Positions 15,678 to 18,012 of a stretch of 18,012 bases of DNA are shown here, piece after piece. Origin of the DNA: CAZHMN01 sp964533705. Lineage in GTDB: Bacteria > Electryoneota > B3-LCP. Position 1 is the stretch's first letter, and the number at the start of each line of letters is the position of its first letter. The notes under the pieces were generated by a model. The model did no database searches. It was not told the DNA's origin and was given only the letters and a program-made list of their open reading frames with translations. The translations under genes were made by a program, and so were the position numbers. The DNA lies in NCBI GenBank assembly GCA_964533705.1, contig CAZHMN010000060.1, positions 1 through 18,012 of the forward strand. Reading direction: 5' to 3'.

Positions 15678-17153
15678 ATGACCAACCAGATTGATTTCTT
15701 GGCTGCAGCGAGGAGAATAGATTTAAAAAGGTTGTCCTTTATTTTCTTGGGCATTCTTCTTTTCACCATTGTCTATCTTTCCCCGCCCTGGCCGGACGCC
15801 GTTGATCCGCAGGGGCAGTTTTTCGAACTGAGTCGTGAGGGAAAGGCGGCTTTGGCTCTTTTTCTCTTGGCTGCAGTTTGGTGGGTTTTCGAAGTGGTGC
15901 CCATCGGCGTAACTGCCATCGCCATTGGTGTGATCCAGGCACTTTTTCTCATTCGCAAAGCTGACGTGGCCTTCTGCGATTTTATGAATCCCTCGGTCTG
16001 GTTTATCTTTGCATCGCTGGTCATTGGTAGGACATTCACCAAGAGCGGGCTGACACAGCGCCTGGCCTACAACATGTTGGTCGTCGTGGGTGAACGCACC
16101 AGCATGATTTATCTGGGATGCTTTGTGCTGGTAACGCTGCTCACGCTGGTCATGGCGCACACCGCCGTGGCGGCGACAATGTACCCTCTCCTCATGGCGA
16201 TATATTCGCTATATTCAGAGGATCAGAGGCCGACGAAGTTCGGCAAGGGACTCTTTATCGGCATGGCGTTCGTCGCCGGGGCAGGCAGCATCATCACGCT
16301 TTTGGGCGCGGCTCGAGGAGCCGTGGCTATCGGTTTCTTCCGCGACATCGTGGGACGGGAAATCACGTTCTTCGATTATTCCTACTACCTGGCCCCCGTC
16401 GGGTGGGTGATGATGTTTTTATTGTGGCTCTTTTTCATGTTTTTCTTTAAGCCCGAAAAAAAGACCATCCCGGGATTGCGGCAAAGAGCCAAAGCGTTGA
16501 GAGCAAAGTTAGGGCCGGTAACGCGAACTGAGTGGTTTACTCTGGTGGTGGTGCTGAGCGCGATAGGTATCATGAGTCTTCGATCGTTCTTTCCCGTTTT
16601 GCAACCGATAAACAAATCGGCAATTGTGCTTACGACAACCATTCTTTTCTTTCTATTCAAAGTGCTTACCGTACAGGATCTGGAGGAAATTCCCTGGAAC
16701 ATTGTGCTGCTCTTCGGTGGTGCAATGAGTATCGGATTTTGCCTCTGGCAGACAGGCGCAGCCACCTGGCTGGCCGTTCAATGGCTGGGATTGTTTCAGA
16801 ATGCGCACTGGTTCATTTTCGTCATGGGCATCGCCTTCTTCGTTCTGGTGATGACCAATTTCATTATGAACGTGGCGGCGATTGCCATTACTATGCCCAT
16901 CGCACTGGTAATCGCCCCGTACTTGGGCGTGGCGCCGGAGGTGGTGCTATTCGCCGCATTAGCGACGGCGGGTATGCCCTTCCTGCTGCTGGTGGGAGCG
17001 GCTCCCAACGCGATTGCCTATGAGAGCAAGCAGTTTACCTCCGGGGAATTTTTTAAGTATGGCATACCCGCCAGCGTGATCCTCCTGGCGGTTCTGGGCG
17101 TTTTCGTCTTGATCATCTGGCCGCTGATGGGTATGCCGGTGTTGACGCAGTAA
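15678..17153 (+). CDS. DASS-family sodium/anion symporter (SLC13-like)
   Basis: 491 residues from ATG 15678; a GTG six bases upstream (15672) is an alternative. Ten or more hydrophobic segments span the protein after a short cytoplasmic N-terminus. The inverted-repeat signature of DASS carriers is present. The second half has MTNFIMNVAAIAITMPI (about 392-408) and VGAAPNAIAYES (about 439-450), equivalent to the SNT and xPPN motifs that bind Na+ and the anion. The first half reads MAHTAVAATMYPL (about 159-171) and GAARGAVAIG (about 210-219), so Ser-Asn of the usual SNT is replaced by Ala-His. Family substrates are di- and tricarboxylates, sulfate or phosphate; which one is not evident. It is followed 19 nt later by a CBS-pair gene, presumably a cytoplasmic regulator of transport. 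Confidence 0.9.
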   Translation: MTNQIDFLAAARRIDLKRLSFIFLGILLFTIVYLSPPWPDAVDPQGQFFELSREGKAALALFLLAAVWWVFEVVPIGVTAIAIGVIQALFLIRKADVAFCDFMNPSVWFIFASLVIGRTFTKSGLTQRLAYNMLVVVGERTSMIYLGCFVLVTLLTLVMAHTAVAATMYPLLMAIYSLYSEDQRPTKFGKGLFIGMAFVAGAGSIITLLGAARGAVAIGFFRDIVGREITFFDYSYYLAPVGWVMMFLLWLFFMFFFKPEKKTIPGLRQRAKALRAKLGPVTRTEWFTLVVVLSAIGIMSLRSFFPVLQPINKSAIVLTTTILFFLFKVLTVQDLEEIPWNIVLLFGGAMSIGFCLWQTGAATWLAVQWLGLFQNAHWFIFVMGIAFFVLVMTNFIMNVAAIAITMPIALVIAPYLGVAPEVVLFAALATAGMPFLLLVGAAPNAIAYESKQFTSGEFFKYGIPASVILLAVLGVFVLIIWPLMGMPVLTQ

Positions 17154-17172
17154 ATACTATCAGGAGGACGAG

Positions 17173-17742
17173 ATGTCCGTTAAGTTAAAAGGGGTCAAGG
17201 AATTAATGCTGCCTCTGGATGACTATGCTGTCGTCTCCGAGGACGCCACCATGTTAGAGGCTCTCACTGCGTTGGACGAAGCCCAGAAAAAGCTGTCTCC
17301 CGATCGCCAACCCCACCGAGCGGTGCTGGTCGTTGACAAGCATCAAAAAATCGTCGGTAAGCTGGGACATCTGGCCTTCCTGAAAGGCCTGGAACCGAGA
17401 TACGACGAAGTGGGAGATCTCGGTACTCTTTCGCGGGTGGGACTAAGTCCTGAATTCATCACCTCGATGATGGATAATTTAAGGCTCTGGAAGGAGAGCT
17501 TCGTAGATTATGTCCATCGCGCCAAGAAGACCAAGGTTAAGGACGTCATGCACGCGGTGACCGAAAGCATTGAAGAGGACGCCCCTTTAAGCGAAGCGGT
17601 TCACAAAATCGTCATGTACCAGACCCTCTCTCTGCTGGTCACGCGGGGGAATAAAATCGTCGGAATTCTGCGTCTCTCCGATCTGTTTTCGGAAATCGCG
17701 GAAAAAGTGAAGAGGTACGCCGCCCTGGAAGAGGAAGCGTAA
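17173..17742 (+). CDS. CBS-pair protein, probable regulator of the adjacent symporter
   Basis: 189 residues; ATG at 17173 is preceded by GGAGG at 5-nt spacing, and the gene begins 19 nt after the transporter stop, so they form an operon. Two CBS domains are seen: residues about 7-72 (VKELMLPLDDYAVVSEDATMLEAL ... HRAVLVVDKHQKIVGKLG) and about 121-186 (VKDVMHAVTESIEEDAPLSEAVHKI ... LSLLVTRGNKIVGILRLSDLF). A helical insert (about 73-120) separates them. CBS pairs bind adenine nucleotides and often gate transporters or enzymes. There is no enzymatic or membrane domain, so it probably acts on a partner, most simply the symporter. The same arrangement of a membrane carrier with a free-standing CBS protein is common in environmental bacteria. 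Confidence 0.9.
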   Translation: MSVKLKGVKELMLPLDDYAVVSEDATMLEALTALDEAQKKLSPDRQPHRAVLVVDKHQKIVGKLGHLAFLKGLEPRYDEVGDLGTLSRVGLSPEFITSMMDNLRLWKESFVDYVHRAKKTKVKDVMHAVTESIEEDAPLSEAVHKIVMYQTLSLLVTRGNKIVGILRLSDLFSEIAEKVKRYAALEEEA

Positions 17743-17910
17743 CAGAAGTATCTATTGCTGCATTTCAGAGCCTGAATAGCTGGAATATGAAATCCGCTTG
17801 TTGAAGCCGAGAAATTAAGTTCTTGGTTTTGTGACGTTTTCTTATTAGATTTGTCTATGCGATTTTCCCAATCGGAACTGGACTTTAACTTTTTCGGTCA
17901 GCTAAATGAG

Positions 17911-17941
17911 GAGTACTCGATTAACCAAATAGATCTATTTG
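17911..17941. promoter_or_regulatory. Two adjacent palindromes in the right intergenic region
   Basis: GAGTACTC (17911-17918) and, 7 nt later, CAAATAGATCTATTTG (17926-17941) are both perfect palindromes. They could be operator sites for a gene beyond the window. The rest of 17743-18012 shows no gene or terminator I can support. Confidence 0.3.
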
Positions 17942-17994
17942 TACTGGTTATATTGGTTTGTAAAAGTAATTTCCGATATTATATGCCCCTTGAG

Positions 17995-18012
17995 TTGTCA
18001 TTCCCGCGCAAG
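17995..18012. repeat. Start of a dispersed palindromic repeat, cut by the window edge
   Basis: The last bases, TTGTCATTCCCGCGCAAG, match the first arm of the common ATTCCCGCG...CGCGGGAAT type of interspersed repeat. The second arm would lie outside the window, so this rests on resemblance only. Confidence 0.35.

Noticed and set aside
16118..17023. Plus-strand frames of 110 and 163 codons inside the symporter gene
   Set aside because: Off-frame reading of a gene with clear membrane segments and DASS motifs; the products are low-complexity and rich in His, Gly and Arg.
17857..18012. 52-codon plus-strand frame open at the right edge
   Set aside because: No ribosome site, atypical composition, and it runs into the start of a dispersed repeat.
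1..18012. CRISPR arrays, tRNA or rRNA genes, intact insertion sequences
   Set aside because: I saw no regularly spaced repeats, cloverleaf, rRNA core sequence or transposase gene on either strand.

Overview
This window looks like chromosomal DNA from an uncultured, Gram-negative bacterium of the FCB superphylum or a related candidate phylum (KSB1, Marinimicrobia, Cloacimonadota and Zixibacteria are all compatible). The reason is that four large secreted proteins carry, or run into, a C-terminal type IX secretion (T9SS) sorting domain with the NPFNPTT signature. The phylum itself cannot be fixed from this sequence.

Layout from left to right. (1) Positions 1-2852, minus strand: the 5' part of a secreted peptidylarginine-deiminase-like protein, cut by the window edge inside its sorting domain. 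(2) Positions 3345-5296, minus strand: a 71-codon protein of unknown function and a PAS/AAA+/Fis sigma-54 activator. A near-consensus -24/-12 (sigma-54) promoter lies between them and faces the small gene. (3) Positions 5651-7021 and 7272-10280, minus strand: two secreted right-handed beta-helix proteins with sorting domains, preceded by a TrmB-type regulator (10335-11189). (4) Positions 11501-15349, minus strand: a 1282-residue gingipain-like (peptidase C25) protease with a sorting domain. (5) Positions 15678-17742, plus strand: a DASS-family sodium/anion symporter followed at once by a CBS-pair protein, presumably its cytoplasmic partner. (6) The right end is intergenic and stops at the start of what looks like a dispersed palindromic repeat.

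The most striking observation is that each beta-helix gene is interrupted by exactly one in-frame TGA, at the same place in the protein. In both, the context is U-x-x-C-x-G-G-G-I-x-C (U = the TGA). Each TGA is followed by a hairpin whose apical loop starts 21 nt after the TGA, with the same GGGATCC core. The frame is open on both sides for the whole length, from signal peptide to sorting domain. No other gene here contains an internal TGA. This points to selenocysteine and a possibly undescribed family of secreted beta-helix selenoproteins with a UxxC motif; two parallel nonsense mutations are the less likely alternative.

The pairing of a PPAD-like deiminase with a gingipain-like protease resembles the arginine-directed processing known from Porphyromonas gingivalis, but in a lineage that is probably not Bacteroidota. 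Four genes have promoters with the same design (TTG-type -35, 17 nt, TATATT), suggesting housekeeping transcription of the secreted proteins and transporter, in contrast to the sigma-54 element.
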